From: Neorhizobium sp.
Lineage (GTDB): Bacteria; Pseudomonadota; Alphaproteobacteria; Rhizobiales; Rhizobiaceae
Reading direction: 5' to 3'
Assembly: GCA_028283725.1 (NCBI GenBank)
Contig: JAPWKC010000004.1
Location: forward strand, 558,001-622,000
DNA length: 64,000 nt
The notes under the pieces are model-generated. The model saw only the letters and a program-made list of their open reading frames with translations, did no database searches and was not told the origin of the DNA. This document shows positions 27,161 to 35,573 of the stretch, in pieces. The position numbers and the translations under genes are program-made. Every line of letters begins with the position of its first letter. The first letter of the stretch is position 1.

Positions 27161-28455
27161 CGTCCGCAACCGCCACCGTTCTCAAGAACCTTCGCATTAT
27201 CGATCCTTCGCGCCGTCTCGACGAGACCGGCACGATCATCATCGGCGAAGACGGCCGCATTCTCGCAGCCGGCGCCGACGCGCAGAACCAGGGCACCCCC
27301 GAAGGCGCCACCGTGCGCGACTGCAAGGGCCTCGTTGCGACGCCCGGCCTGGTCGACGCCCGCGCCTATGTGGGCGAGCCGGGCGCCGAGCATACCGAGA
27401 CGATCGAATCGGCCGGCCGCGCGGCAGCAGCCGGCGGCATCACCTCCTTCATCATGATGCCCGATACCGATCCGGTGCTCGACGACATCGCGCTGATCGA
27501 GTTCGTCAAGAAGACGGCGCGCGACAAGGCCGTCGTCAACATCCATCCGGCGGCAGCGCTGACCCGCCGGCTCGAAGGCAAGGAGATGACCGAGATCGGG
27601 CTTCTGCAGGAAGCCGGTGCGGTTGCCTTCACCAACGGTCGTCACGGACTTTCCGACACGCTGCTCCTGCGGCGCGCGATGACCTATGCGCGCGAGTTCG
27701 ATGCTGTCATCTCGCTGGAGCTCAGAGAAAAATATCTCGGCAACGGCGTGATGAACGAGGGGCTGTTTGCTTCATGGCTCGGGCTTTCCGGCGTGCCGAA
27801 GGAAGCCGAGCTTATTCCGCTCGAGCGCGATCTGCGCATCGCGGGCCTGACCAAGGGTCGTTATCACGCGGCCAAGATTTCCGTTGCCGAATCGGCCGAG
27901 GCAATGCGGGTCGCCCGTTCGCGCGGCGCCAATGTCACCTGCGGCGTGTCGATCAACCACCTGTCGCTCAACGAGAACGACATCGGCGAGTATCGTAGCT
28001 TCTTCAAGCTGTCGCCGCCGCTGCGCTCGGAAGAAGACCGGATCTCGATGGCCGATGCTGTCGCCGACGGCACGATCGATATCATCGTCTCCTCCCATGA
28101 CCCGCAGGATGTCGATACCAAGCGCCTGCCGTTTGCCGATGCCGCCGATGGCGCGATCGGCTTCGAGACGATGCTGTCGGCGGCCCTTCGCCTGCATCAC
28201 GACGGCCGTGTGCCGCTGATGCGGCTGATCGATGCGATGTCGACGCGCCCGGCGCAGATTTTCGGCCTCGATGCCGGCACGCTGAAAGCCGGCGCCAAGG
28301 CCGATATCACGCTGATCGATCTCGATTATCCTTGGATCGTATCGAAGGATGCGCTTCTGTCGCGCTCGAAGAATACGCCGTTCGAGGATGCGCGCTTCTC
28401 CGGCCGGGCCGTCGCCACCTATGTCGCGGGCACGTGCGTCTACAAACTGGACTGA
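27157..28455 (+). CDS. pyrC: Dihydroorotase-like protein (PyrC'), zinc site degenerate
   Basis: A 432-residue class I dihydroorotase homologue, coupled to pyrB by ATGA. Overall family sequence is clear ([52 protein letters not shown]). The zinc ligands are missing: canonical DxHxHLRxPG is [10 protein letters not shown], canonical HCED is LELRE, and TDHAPH is SSHDPQD. Only one of the usual His positions (INHLSLN) is kept. This matches the inactive PyrC' (pseudo-DHOase) of pseudomonads, which assembles with PyrB. It is then likely structural, and a separate active dihydroorotase is expected elsewhere in the genome. Confidence 0.88.
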   Translation: MTSATATVLKNLRIIDPSRRLDETGTIIIGEDGRILAAGADAQNQGTPEGATVRDCKGLVATPGLVDARAYVGEPGAEHTETIESAGRAAAAGGITSFIMMPDTDPVLDDIALIEFVKKTARDKAVVNIHPAAALTRRLEGKEMTEIGLLQEAGAVAFTNGRHGLSDTLLLRRAMTYAREFDAVISLELREKYLGNGVMNEGLFASWLGLSGVPKEAELIPLERDLRIAGLTKGRYHAAKISVAESAEAMRVARSRGANVTCGVSINHLSLNENDIGEYRSFFKLSPPLRSEEDRISMADAVADGTIDIIVSSHDPQDVDTKRLPFADAADGAIGFETMLSAALRLHHDGRVPLMRLIDAMSTRPAQIFGLDAGTLKAGAKADITLIDLDYPWIVSKDALLSRSKNTPFEDARFSGRAVATYVAGTCVYKLD

Positions 28456-28501
28456 CCAGTTGGGCTGACTGGCGGGCGAACGGGATTTCGGGGGATCAAC
28501 G

Positions 28502-29119
28502 ATGAACGACATTTTCACCTGGCAGATCACCCTGCCGCTGGCACTGGCCGCGCTCGTCGGCGGCTATCTCTTGGGCTCGATCCCTTTCGGCCTGCTTCTG
28601 ACGCGGGCAGCCGGGCTCGGTGACATCCGTTCGATCGGCTCGGGCAATATCGGCGCCACCAACGTGCTGCGCACCGGCAACAAGAAGCTGGCCGCAGCGA
28701 CGCTTCTTCTCGACGCGCTGAAGGCGACGGCGGCCGCGCTGATCGGCTGGTATGTGCTCGGACCGGAAGCCGGGCTGATTGCCGGTTTCGCGGCGTTTCT
28801 CGGCCATCTCTTTCCCGTCTGGCTCGGCTTCAAGGGCGGCAAGGGCGTCGCCACCTATATCGGCACGCTGCTCGGCGTTGCGCCCTGGATGGTGCTCGTC
28901 TTTGCGGTCGTGTGGCTGAGCTGTGCCAAGCTCACCAAGTATTCGTCGCTCTCGGCGCTCGTCGCAACGGTGATCGTCCCAATCGTCCTCTTTGCCATCG
29001 GCCAGCCGAAGATCGGCCTCGTCATGGCAATCATGACGGTGATTTCCTGGTGGAAGCACGAGGAGAATATCAAGCGGCTTCTTGCAGGCACCGAGAGCAA
29101 GATCGGCCAGAAGGGCTGA
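28502..29119 (+). CDS. plsY: Acyl-phosphate:glycerol-3-phosphate acyltransferase
   Basis: A membrane enzyme (205 residues) that acylates glycerol-3-phosphate from acyl phosphate, the first step of phospholipid synthesis. Conserved PlsY motifs are present: SIPFGLLL, the glycine-rich [14 protein letters not shown] (active-site Ser/Asn) and [18 protein letters not shown] (GHxFxxxxxFxGGKGVAT type). Several hydrophobic segments span the length. It follows pyrC by 46 bases, in the common rhizobial pyrB-pyrC-plsY order, probably one transcript. Confidence 0.96.
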   Translation: MNDIFTWQITLPLALAALVGGYLLGSIPFGLLLTRAAGLGDIRSIGSGNIGATNVLRTGNKKLAAATLLLDALKATAAALIGWYVLGPEAGLIAGFAAFLGHLFPVWLGFKGGKGVATYIGTLLGVAPWMVLVFAVVWLSCAKLTKYSSLSALVATVIVPIVLFAIGQPKIGLVMAIMTVISWWKHEENIKRLLAGTESKIGQKG

Positions 29120-29130
29120 AAGCCCAACCC

Positions 29131-29232
29131 AAAGCGCGTCGCGACCCTTGAGATAAGCGTGACGCGCTTTCAGTCTTTATTCCTGTGCGTGTCGTGATCC
29201 GAAACCGGAGACCAGTTTCGGCAGACATCTGT
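29131..29232. repeat. Rhizobial palindromic intergenic mosaic element (RIME-like)
   Basis: The stretch begins with AAAGCGCGTC (29131-29140), pairs with GACGCGCTTT (29161-29170), and continues through a TTTATTCCTGTGCGTGTCGTGATCC-like block to an ATCCGAAACCGG...CAGTTTCGG region. This order (AAAGCGCGTCGCGA, GACGCGCTTT, T-rich, GTCG, CCGAAAACCGG) is the widespread repeat family of Rhizobium/Agrobacterium intergenic DNA. The first stem may also terminate the plsY transcript. Identification is from memory of the motif; copy count cannot be tested here. Confidence 0.65.
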
Positions 29233-29386
29233 TTTAACTGACACCGCCTTTCCTTCGCCATTGCCGTTTCACTCATGACCGCCTCACCAAAAGGTGAAAG
29301 GCCTGCAGCAACTTCACCGTTCGCATGCGGCCGGCATTGGTTTAACCAGCAAGATATTCACTCGAATATCACGAAGGAATTTCAGC

Positions 29387-30337
29387 ATGTCTTTCAACTG
29401 TTTCGGCTTGACGAAGACGCTCGGCCTCGCCTCTGCCCTGATGGCGGGCGGCCTGATCGCGGCAACGGCTGCGGATGCCGCGACGCTCAACGTCACCTAT
29501 GCAGGATCGATGGGTGTCGTCATGGACAAGGCGCTCGGCCCGGCCTTCGCCAAAACCAATAACGTCACCTATCAGGGACAAGGTCGCGGCGCCTATGCAA
29601 TGGCGCATCTCATCATGACCAAGCAGGTCCCGGCAGACGTGTTCGTATCGATCACGCCCGGCCCGATGGATCTGCTTCAGAAAGCCGGGCTCGTGGAGAG
29701 CGCCGTGCCCGTCGCCAGCACCAGCATGGTCATCGCCTATAATCCGAAGGGCAAGTTCGGCGATGCGTTCAAGGCCGCCGCAGCCGGCACGGCGGGCGCA
29801 GACCCCTGGTGGAAGATCCTCGAAACGCCAGACTTCAAGTTCGGCCGCACCGACCCGATCGGAGACCCGCAGGGCCAGAACATCATCTTCACCATGCTTC
29901 TGGCAGAGAAATTCTACAAGCAGCCGAAGCTGGAAGAAACCGCACTCGGCGAGGTGATGAACCACGATCAGGTGTTCATGGAAGGCAATATGCTGGCGCG
30001 GCTGGAAGCAGGCCAGATCGACGCGTCCTCGGGCTACAAGAGCGCCGTGATCTCCGCCCATCTGCCCTTTGTCGAACTGCCGGACGAAATCAACCTCAGC
30101 AATCCTGCCGACGCTGCCCAATGGTACGACACGGTGAGCTTCAAGGCGACCGGTGCAGACGGCAAGGAGCAGACGCTCAAGCCTCAGCCGCTGGTCTTCT
30201 ATGCCGCGGTCTTGAAGAACGCGCCCGATCCGGATGCGGCCAAGACGTTCGTCGCCTTCCTGCAGAGCGCCGATGGCCAGAGGCTTTTTGCCGACAACGG
30301 TTACGACAAGCCCAAGGGCAATGACCTCTATCATTGA
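29387..30337 (+). CDS. ABC transporter substrate-binding protein, molybdate/tungstate (Mod/Wtp)-like
   Basis: A 316-residue periplasmic binding protein. Start ATG 29387 with GAAGGAA upstream; signal peptide residues about 1-32 (cleaved near ADA-ATLNVT). The mature protein opens with TLNVTYAGSMGVVMDKALGPAFA and GQGRGAYAMAHLIMTKQVPADVFVS, the pattern of the ModA/WtpA cluster of tetrahedral-oxyanion binders. The ligand could be molybdate, tungstate or a related anion; it is not proven. It overlaps the permease gene by 17 bases, but no ATPase gene follows. Confidence 0.78.
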   Translation: MSFNCFGLTKTLGLASALMAGGLIAATAADAATLNVTYAGSMGVVMDKALGPAFAKTNNVTYQGQGRGAYAMAHLIMTKQVPADVFVSITPGPMDLLQKAGLVESAVPVASTSMVIAYNPKGKFGDAFKAAAAGTAGADPWWKILETPDFKFGRTDPIGDPQGQNIIFTMLLAEKFYKQPKLEETALGEVMNHDQVFMEGNMLARLEAGQIDASSGYKSAVISAHLPFVELPDEINLSNPADAAQWYDTVSFKATGADGKEQTLKPQPLVFYAAVLKNAPDPDAAKTFVAFLQSADGQRLFADNGYDKPKGNDLYH

Positions 30338-31184
30338 TCCCGCAGGCATTGATCCCGTGAACCGTTCGAACGAACGGCCGAGCGAGACAAATAGACCGGT
30401 GCAGCCTGCTGCGCCGGTCTATGGTCGTGGGCTGTCGCTTCCCGCGCTGCCGCTCTTCATTCTTCCGGCCTGCCTCCTATGCGCCCTGCCCTTTGCGGCT
30501 CTGCTCTGGCAAACCGGATCGACGGGCTTCCAACTGGCCTATGGCGATGGCGACGCCGTCAAGGTGTCGCTCACGCTCGGCCTTGTCGCGATCGTGCTGA
30601 TCTTTCTCCTCGGCACACCGGTGGCCTTGTGGCTGGCGCGCACCCGCTCGCGGGTCAAGCCGCTCGTGGAGACGATCGTTCTCGCGGTTCTGCTGACGCC
30701 GCCGCTCGGCATGGGCATCCTGCTTCTCTCCGTCTACGGCCCTTATGCCAGTGTCGGCGCGCTGCTGGAGCGGATCGGCATTACCTTCAGCAACAATGCC
30801 GGCGCCTTCATTCTCTCCCAGGTCTATGGCGGCATCGCCTATTTCATCATGGCGGCAACGGCCGCCTTCGAGGGGGTGCCGACCGATGCGGAAGAAGCGG
30901 CGACCGTTCTTGGCGCAACCGGGATGCAGACATTCTTTCGCGTGACGATGCCGCTTGCCGCGCGCGGGCTGCTGGCGGGCCTCATCGTCGCCTGGGTCCG
31001 GGTGATCGGCGAATTCGGCATCGTGACGATCTTTGCCTATTTTCCGCAGGGCATTCCGGTGAAGCTCTATGTCAACCTGCAGAATGACGGCGTCGATCAG
31101 GTCTACGCACTTCTATGGCTGATGCTGGCCGTCACCTTGCCGCTGCCGCTGGCAGGGTTGTTCTTCCTGCGCCGCCGCGCCTGA
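30321..31184 (+). CDS. ABC transporter permease, ModB/WtpB-like
   Basis: A 287-residue inner-membrane permease of the CysTW/ModB type. Six or so membrane segments are visible from LPALPLFILPACLLCALPFAA onward, and the EAA cytoplasmic loop reads VPTDAEEAATVLGATGMQTFFRVTMPLAARG. It likely pairs with the binding protein upstream. The start ATG 30321 overlaps the previous stop; GTG 30357 is an alternative. The ATP-binding subunit is not adjacent: the next gene is dprA. Confidence 0.82.
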   Translation: MTSIIDPAGIDPVNRSNERPSETNRPVQPAAPVYGRGLSLPALPLFILPACLLCALPFAALLWQTGSTGFQLAYGDGDAVKVSLTLGLVAIVLIFLLGTPVALWLARTRSRVKPLVETIVLAVLLTPPLGMGILLLSVYGPYASVGALLERIGITFSNNAGAFILSQVYGGIAYFIMAATAAFEGVPTDAEEAATVLGATGMQTFFRVTMPLAARGLLAGLIVAWVRVIGEFGIVTIFAYFPQGIPVKLYVNLQNDGVDQVYALLWLMLAVTLPLPLAGLFFLRRRA

Positions 31185-31286
31185 CATCGCTTGTCGAAAG
31201 GCGTCTTTTTGCGATAGTATGTCACTTTATTTCGAGCATTAAACGAACTGACGTTATCGCAATCCGTATTCGACAGGACCTCCGTT

Positions 31287-32450
31287 ATGGCGACCGACAC
31301 TGCGGGTCGTGCCGCGCACCGCGTTTCCGGTATCCTCCTGAATGACCGGCAGCGGATGGCATGGCTGCGGCTGATCCGTTCCGACAATGTCGGGCCTGCG
31401 ACGTTTCGCGATCTGATCAATCATTGCGGAACCGCGGAAAACGCCCTTGCCATGCTGCCCGAACTTTCCGCGCGCGGCGGCGCCCGCCGGGCGATCCGCA
31501 TCGCCTCCAAAGAAGAGGCCGAGCGCGAACTGGCTCAGGCCCGCAGGCTCGGCGCCCGCTTCGTCGGCATCGGCGAACCGGATTACCCCCCGGCGCTGCG
31601 ACAGATCGATGGCGCACCGCCGCTTCTGGCCATAAGAGGCGCGCCGGAAACCGTCGTTCGCCCCTCCATCGGCGTAGTCGGCGCCCGCAATGCCTCGATC
31701 GTCGGCACCAAGTTTGCGGCGATGATCGCCCGTGATTGCGGACGCGCGGGCTATACAATCACATCGGGCCTTGCCCGAGGCATCGACACGGCAGCGCATC
31801 GCGCCGGCATCGAAAGCGGCACGATCGCGGTTCTGGCGGGCGGCCTCGACCGGCCTTATCCGCCCGAGAATGTGGATCTGCTCGATGCGATCATCGATGG
31901 TGGCGGCGCGGCCGTCAGCGAAATGCCGTTCGGATGGGAACCTCGCGCCCGTGACTTTCCCCGCCGTAACCGGCTGATCGCCGGCATCCCGCTCGGCACC
32001 GTCGTGATAGAGGCCGCGGAACGTTCCGGCTCGCTGATCACCGCGCGGCTTGCCAGCGAGTTCGGACGGCTGGTGTTTGCGGTGCCGGGCTCGCCGCTCG
32101 ACCCGCGAAGCCATGGGACAAACGGCCTGCTCAAGCAGGGCGCGATCGTCACGACCGGTGCAAAGGACGTGCTGGAGGCGCTGGCACCGATTTCGCAGCT
32201 CGATCTGTTTTCCGCACAGACGTCCGCTCGGGAGCCGGAAAGGCCGGCATCCCCCGCGCCGCCGCCGGACGAGGACGACCGGGCTACCATCCTGTCCGCG
32301 CTCGGCCCGACGCCGGTGGACATTGACGACATCATCCGCCATACCGGAATTGCCGCTGCCGCCGTTTATCTCATTCTGCTGGAACTCGACCTTGCAGGGC
32401 GTCTGCTGCGCCATCCCGGCGGACGGGTTTCACTATCTCTGGATGTATGA
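31287..32450 (+). CDS. dprA: DNA-processing protein DprA
   Basis: A 387-residue single-strand DNA-binding protein that loads RecA during natural transformation; it is also conserved in organisms not known to be competent. The N-terminal SAM-like part ([19 protein letters not shown]) is followed by the Rossmann fold: [84 protein letters not shown] and FAVPGSP. A C-terminal winged-helix segment ([25 protein letters not shown]) is present. The stop overlaps the small minus-strand gene by 18 bases. Confidence 0.95.
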   Translation: MATDTAGRAAHRVSGILLNDRQRMAWLRLIRSDNVGPATFRDLINHCGTAENALAMLPELSARGGARRAIRIASKEEAERELAQARRLGARFVGIGEPDYPPALRQIDGAPPLLAIRGAPETVVRPSIGVVGARNASIVGTKFAAMIARDCGRAGYTITSGLARGIDTAAHRAGIESGTIAVLAGGLDRPYPPENVDLLDAIIDGGGAAVSEMPFGWEPRARDFPRRNRLIAGIPLGTVVIEAAERSGSLITARLASEFGRLVFAVPGSPLDPRSHGTNGLLKQGAIVTTGAKDVLEALAPISQLDLFSAQTSAREPERPASPAPPPDEDDRATILSALGPTPVDIDDIIRHTGIAAAAVYLILLELDLAGRLLRHPGGRVSLSLDV

Positions 32451-32636
32451 GCGCGGCCGGCGGCCGGCCTGCACGTCGCCCGCCTCCACATAGGCCATCT
32501 CGATCAGATAACACAGCATGTCGGCACCCTCGCCGAGAGCCACCTGCCGCAATTCACCCAGCATCTGCCTGATATAGGCAATCTTTTGGCGGGACAGATC
32601 TTCCGGGTGGATGCCTGCATCAGTCGGGCGGTTCAT
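32433..32636 (-). CDS. Small conserved rhizobial protein, 67 residues
   Basis: Reads [20 protein letters not shown], then [42 protein letters not shown]. It is soluble and mostly helical, with AGGACC upstream of the ATG. I recognise the sequence type as a small protein common in rhizobia, seen next to dprA/topA, but have no function. It converges with dprA (18-base overlap). Confidence 0.72.
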   Translation of the reverse strand: MNRPTDAGIHPEDLSRQKIAYIRQMLGELRQVALGEGADMLCYLIEMAYVEAGDVQAGRRPRSYIQR

Positions 32637-32897
32637 CGAAAGGTCCTATCCAAAAAAGGAGGTCATACAGTCCATTTAAATGGTCATCGTCCTATGACGG
32701 CGAAGATATAACAGTTATTCAGAATTGCAAGATCGACGCCAATATCCTTCCGGTTGCGCTGCGTTGCATGCCAGAAATTGACCGTCGCCTCTTGACCGGA
32801 AGACAAACGCCCTCCATGTCGGGAGGTCAGAATTCAGCCGGAACATGATCTGCGCCATGATCCGTTCCCGCATCCCGCTCTATTACAGAGAAACAAA

Positions 32898-35573
32898 ATG
32901 AATGTAGTCGTTGTAGAATCTCCCGCCAAAGCCAAGACGATCAACAAGTATCTTGGCCCTGGCTACAAGGTTCTCGCCTCCTTCGGCCATGTGCGCGACC
33001 TGCCTGCAAAGGACGGTTCGGTGCTTCCCGACCAGGATTTCGAAATGTCCTGGGAGGTCGATAGCGCGTCGCAGAAGCGCATGAAGGACATCGCCGATGC
33101 CGTAAAAGGCTCCGACGGCCTCTTCCTCGCGACCGACCCTGATCGCGAGGGTGAAGCGATTTCGTGGCATGTGCTCGACCTGTTGAAGAAAAAGCGCGTG
33201 CTTGGCGACATGCCGGTGAAGCGCGTCGTCTTCAATGCCATCACCAAGAAGGCCGTGCTCGACGCGATGGCCAATCCGCGTGACATCGACGTGCCGCTGG
33301 TGGATGCCTATCTTGCCCGCCGCGCACTCGACTATCTCGTCGGCTTCAACCTTTCACCGGTTCTGTGGCGCAAGCTGCCGGGCGCCCGTTCGGCCGGCCG
33401 TGTGCAGTCGGTGGCGCTGCGTCTCGTCTGCGACCGCGAAAACGAGATCGAGCGCTTCGTCTCGGAAGAATACTGGAACATTTCGGCGCTGCTGCGCACG
33501 CCGCGCGGCGACGAGTTCGAGGCCAAGCTGGTGCAGGCCGACGGCAAACGTCTGCAGGCCCGCGGCGTCAAGACCGGCGACGACGCCAACAGGCTGAAGA
33601 CCCTGCTCGACGGCGCCGCCTATACGGTCGAGAGCGTCGAGGCCAAGCCCGTCAAGCGCAATCCCGGCCCGCCCTTCACCACCTCGACGCTGCAGCAGGC
33701 GGCATCTTCGAATATCGGCTTCAATGCGTCGCGCACCATGCAGGTAGCGCAGAAGCTCTATGAAGGCGTCGATATAGGCGGCGAGACGGTCGGTCTCATC
33801 ACCTATATGCGTACCGACGGCGTGCAGATGGCGCCGGAGGCGATCGATGCCGCGCGCGCTGCCATCGTCGACCAGTTCGGCCAGCGCTATCTGCCGGAAA
33901 AGCCGCGCTTCTACTCCACCAAGGCGAAGAACGCCCAGGAGGCCCACGAAGCGATCCGCCCGACCGACTTCAACCGCACGCCGGATCAGGTCCGCAAATT
34001 CGTCGATGCCGATCAGGCACGGCTCTACGAGCTGATCTGGAAGCGCGGCATTGCCAGCCAGATGGCGTCTGCCGAGATGGAGCGGACGACCGTCGAGATC
34101 ATCGCGTCCAATGGTTCCGAGAAGGCCGGCCTGCGCGCCGTCGGCTCCGTTGTCCGCTTCGACGGCTTCCTCGGCGCCTATGTGGATCGCCGCGACGAAG
34201 ACGACAAATCCGAGGATGACGACGAGGACGGCCGGCTGCCGGAGATCAATGCCCATGAGAAGCTGGGCAAGGAAAAGATCAATGCCAGCCAGCACTTCAC
34301 CGAGCCGCCGCCGCGCTATTCCGAAGCCTCGCTGATCAAGAAGATGGAAGAGCTCGGCATCGGCCGGCCGTCCACCTATGCCGCGACGCTGAAGACGCTG
34401 TCGGACCGCGAATACGTGGTGACGGAAAAGCGCAAGCTGATCCCGCATTCCAAGGGACGTCTGGTCACGGCGTTCCTCGAAAACTTCTTCACCAAATATG
34501 TGGAATACGACTTCACCGCCGATCTGGAAGAAAAGCTCGACCGCATCTCGGCCGGCGAACTGGACTGGAAACAGGTTCTGCGCGAATTCTGGCAGGACTT
34601 TTTCGGCCAGATCGAAGACACCAAGGAACTGCGCGTCACCAACGTGCTCGACGCGCTGAACGAAGCTCTCGCACCGCTGGTCTTCCCGAAGCGCGAAGAC
34701 GGTTCCGACCCGCGTATCTGCCAGGTCTGCGGCACCGGAAACCTGTCGCTGAAGCTTGGCAAATACGGTGCCTTCGTCGGCTGCTCTAACTATCCGGAAT
34801 GCAATTTCACCCGCCAGCTTTCATCCGAAGGTGGTGCGGATGCCGATGCGTCCGGCCTCAGCGAGCCGAAGGAACTTGGCACCGATCCGATGACCGGCGA
34901 ACAGATCACGCTGCGTTCGGGCCGTTTCGGCCCGTACATCCAGCGCGGCGACGGCAAGGAGGCCAAGCGTTCCTCGCTGCCGAAGGGCTGGAAGCCCGAA
35001 GATATCGACCACGAGAAGGCGATGGCGCTGATCAACCTGCCGCGCGATATCGGCAAACACCCGGAATCAGGCAAGATGATCTCGGCCGGTCTTGGCCGCT
35101 ACGGGCCTTTCCTGCTGCATGACGGTGCCTATGCCAATCTGGAAACCATCGAGGACGTGTTTTCCGTCGGCCTCAACCGCGCCGTCACCGTGCTCGCGGA
35201 AAAGGCGGCAAAGGGTCCCGGCGGGCGCACACGCGGTGCACCGGCTGCTCTCAAGGAACTCGGCGATCATCCGGATGGCGGCACGATCACCGTGCGCGAC
35301 GGCCGGTATGGGCCCTATGTCAACTGGGGCAAGGTCAACGCTACCCTGCCGAAGGGCATGGACCCGCAATCGGTGACGATGGAACAGGCGATGGCGCTGA
35401 TCATCGAAAAGGGCGGCAAGGCCCCGGCTGCGAAATCCAAGGCCAAACCGAAGAAGGCTGCCGCTGCCAAGGCTGACGGCGAAACCAAGACGAAGGCAGA
35501 GCCGAAGAAGGCGCCCGCAAAGAAAGCCCCGGCCAAAAAGGCCGCCCCGAAGGCAAAGAAGACGGACACGTGA
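32898..35573 (+). CDS. topA: DNA topoisomerase I (type IA)
   Basis: Relaxes negative supercoils by a Tyr-linked strand passage; 891 residues. TOPRIM at the N-terminus (MNVVVVESPAKAKTINKYLG; ATDPDREGEAISWHV). The catalytic tyrosine is in GLITYMRTDGVQM. One clear C4 zinc ribbon is visible (CQVCGTGNLSLKLGKYGAFVGCSNYPEC type), followed by repeats of the form GRYGPF (RFGPYI, RYGPFL, RYGPYV). The tail is Lys/Ala-rich. An acidic linker (DEDDKSEDDDEDGRL) sits before the second half. The stop overlaps the rnr start (GTGA). Confidence 0.97.
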   Translation: MNVVVVESPAKAKTINKYLGPGYKVLASFGHVRDLPAKDGSVLPDQDFEMSWEVDSASQKRMKDIADAVKGSDGLFLATDPDREGEAISWHVLDLLKKKRVLGDMPVKRVVFNAITKKAVLDAMANPRDIDVPLVDAYLARRALDYLVGFNLSPVLWRKLPGARSAGRVQSVALRLVCDRENEIERFVSEEYWNISALLRTPRGDEFEAKLVQADGKRLQARGVKTGDDANRLKTLLDGAAYTVESVEAKPVKRNPGPPFTTSTLQQAASSNIGFNASRTMQVAQKLYEGVDIGGETVGLITYMRTDGVQMAPEAIDAARAAIVDQFGQRYLPEKPRFYSTKAKNAQEAHEAIRPTDFNRTPDQVRKFVDADQARLYELIWKRGIASQMASAEMERTTVEIIASNGSEKAGLRAVGSVVRFDGFLGAYVDRRDEDDKSEDDDEDGRLPEINAHEKLGKEKINASQHFTEPPPRYSEASLIKKMEELGIGRPSTYAATLKTLSDREYVVTEKRKLIPHSKGRLVTAFLENFFTKYVEYDFTADLEEKLDRISAGELDWKQVLREFWQDFFGQIEDTKELRVTNVLDALNEALAPLVFPKREDGSDPRICQVCGTGNLSLKLGKYGAFVGCSNYPECNFTRQLSSEGGADADASGLSEPKELGTDPMTGEQITLRSGRFGPYIQRGDGKEAKRSSLPKGWKPEDIDHEKAMALINLPRDIGKHPESGKMISAGLGRYGPFLLHDGAYANLETIEDVFSVGLNRAVTVLAEKAAKGPGGRTRGAPAALKELGDHPDGGTITVRDGRYGPYVNWGKVNATLPKGMDPQSVTMEQAMALIIEKGGKAPAAKSKAKPKKAAAAKADGETKTKAEPKKAPAKKAPAKKAAPKAKKTDT

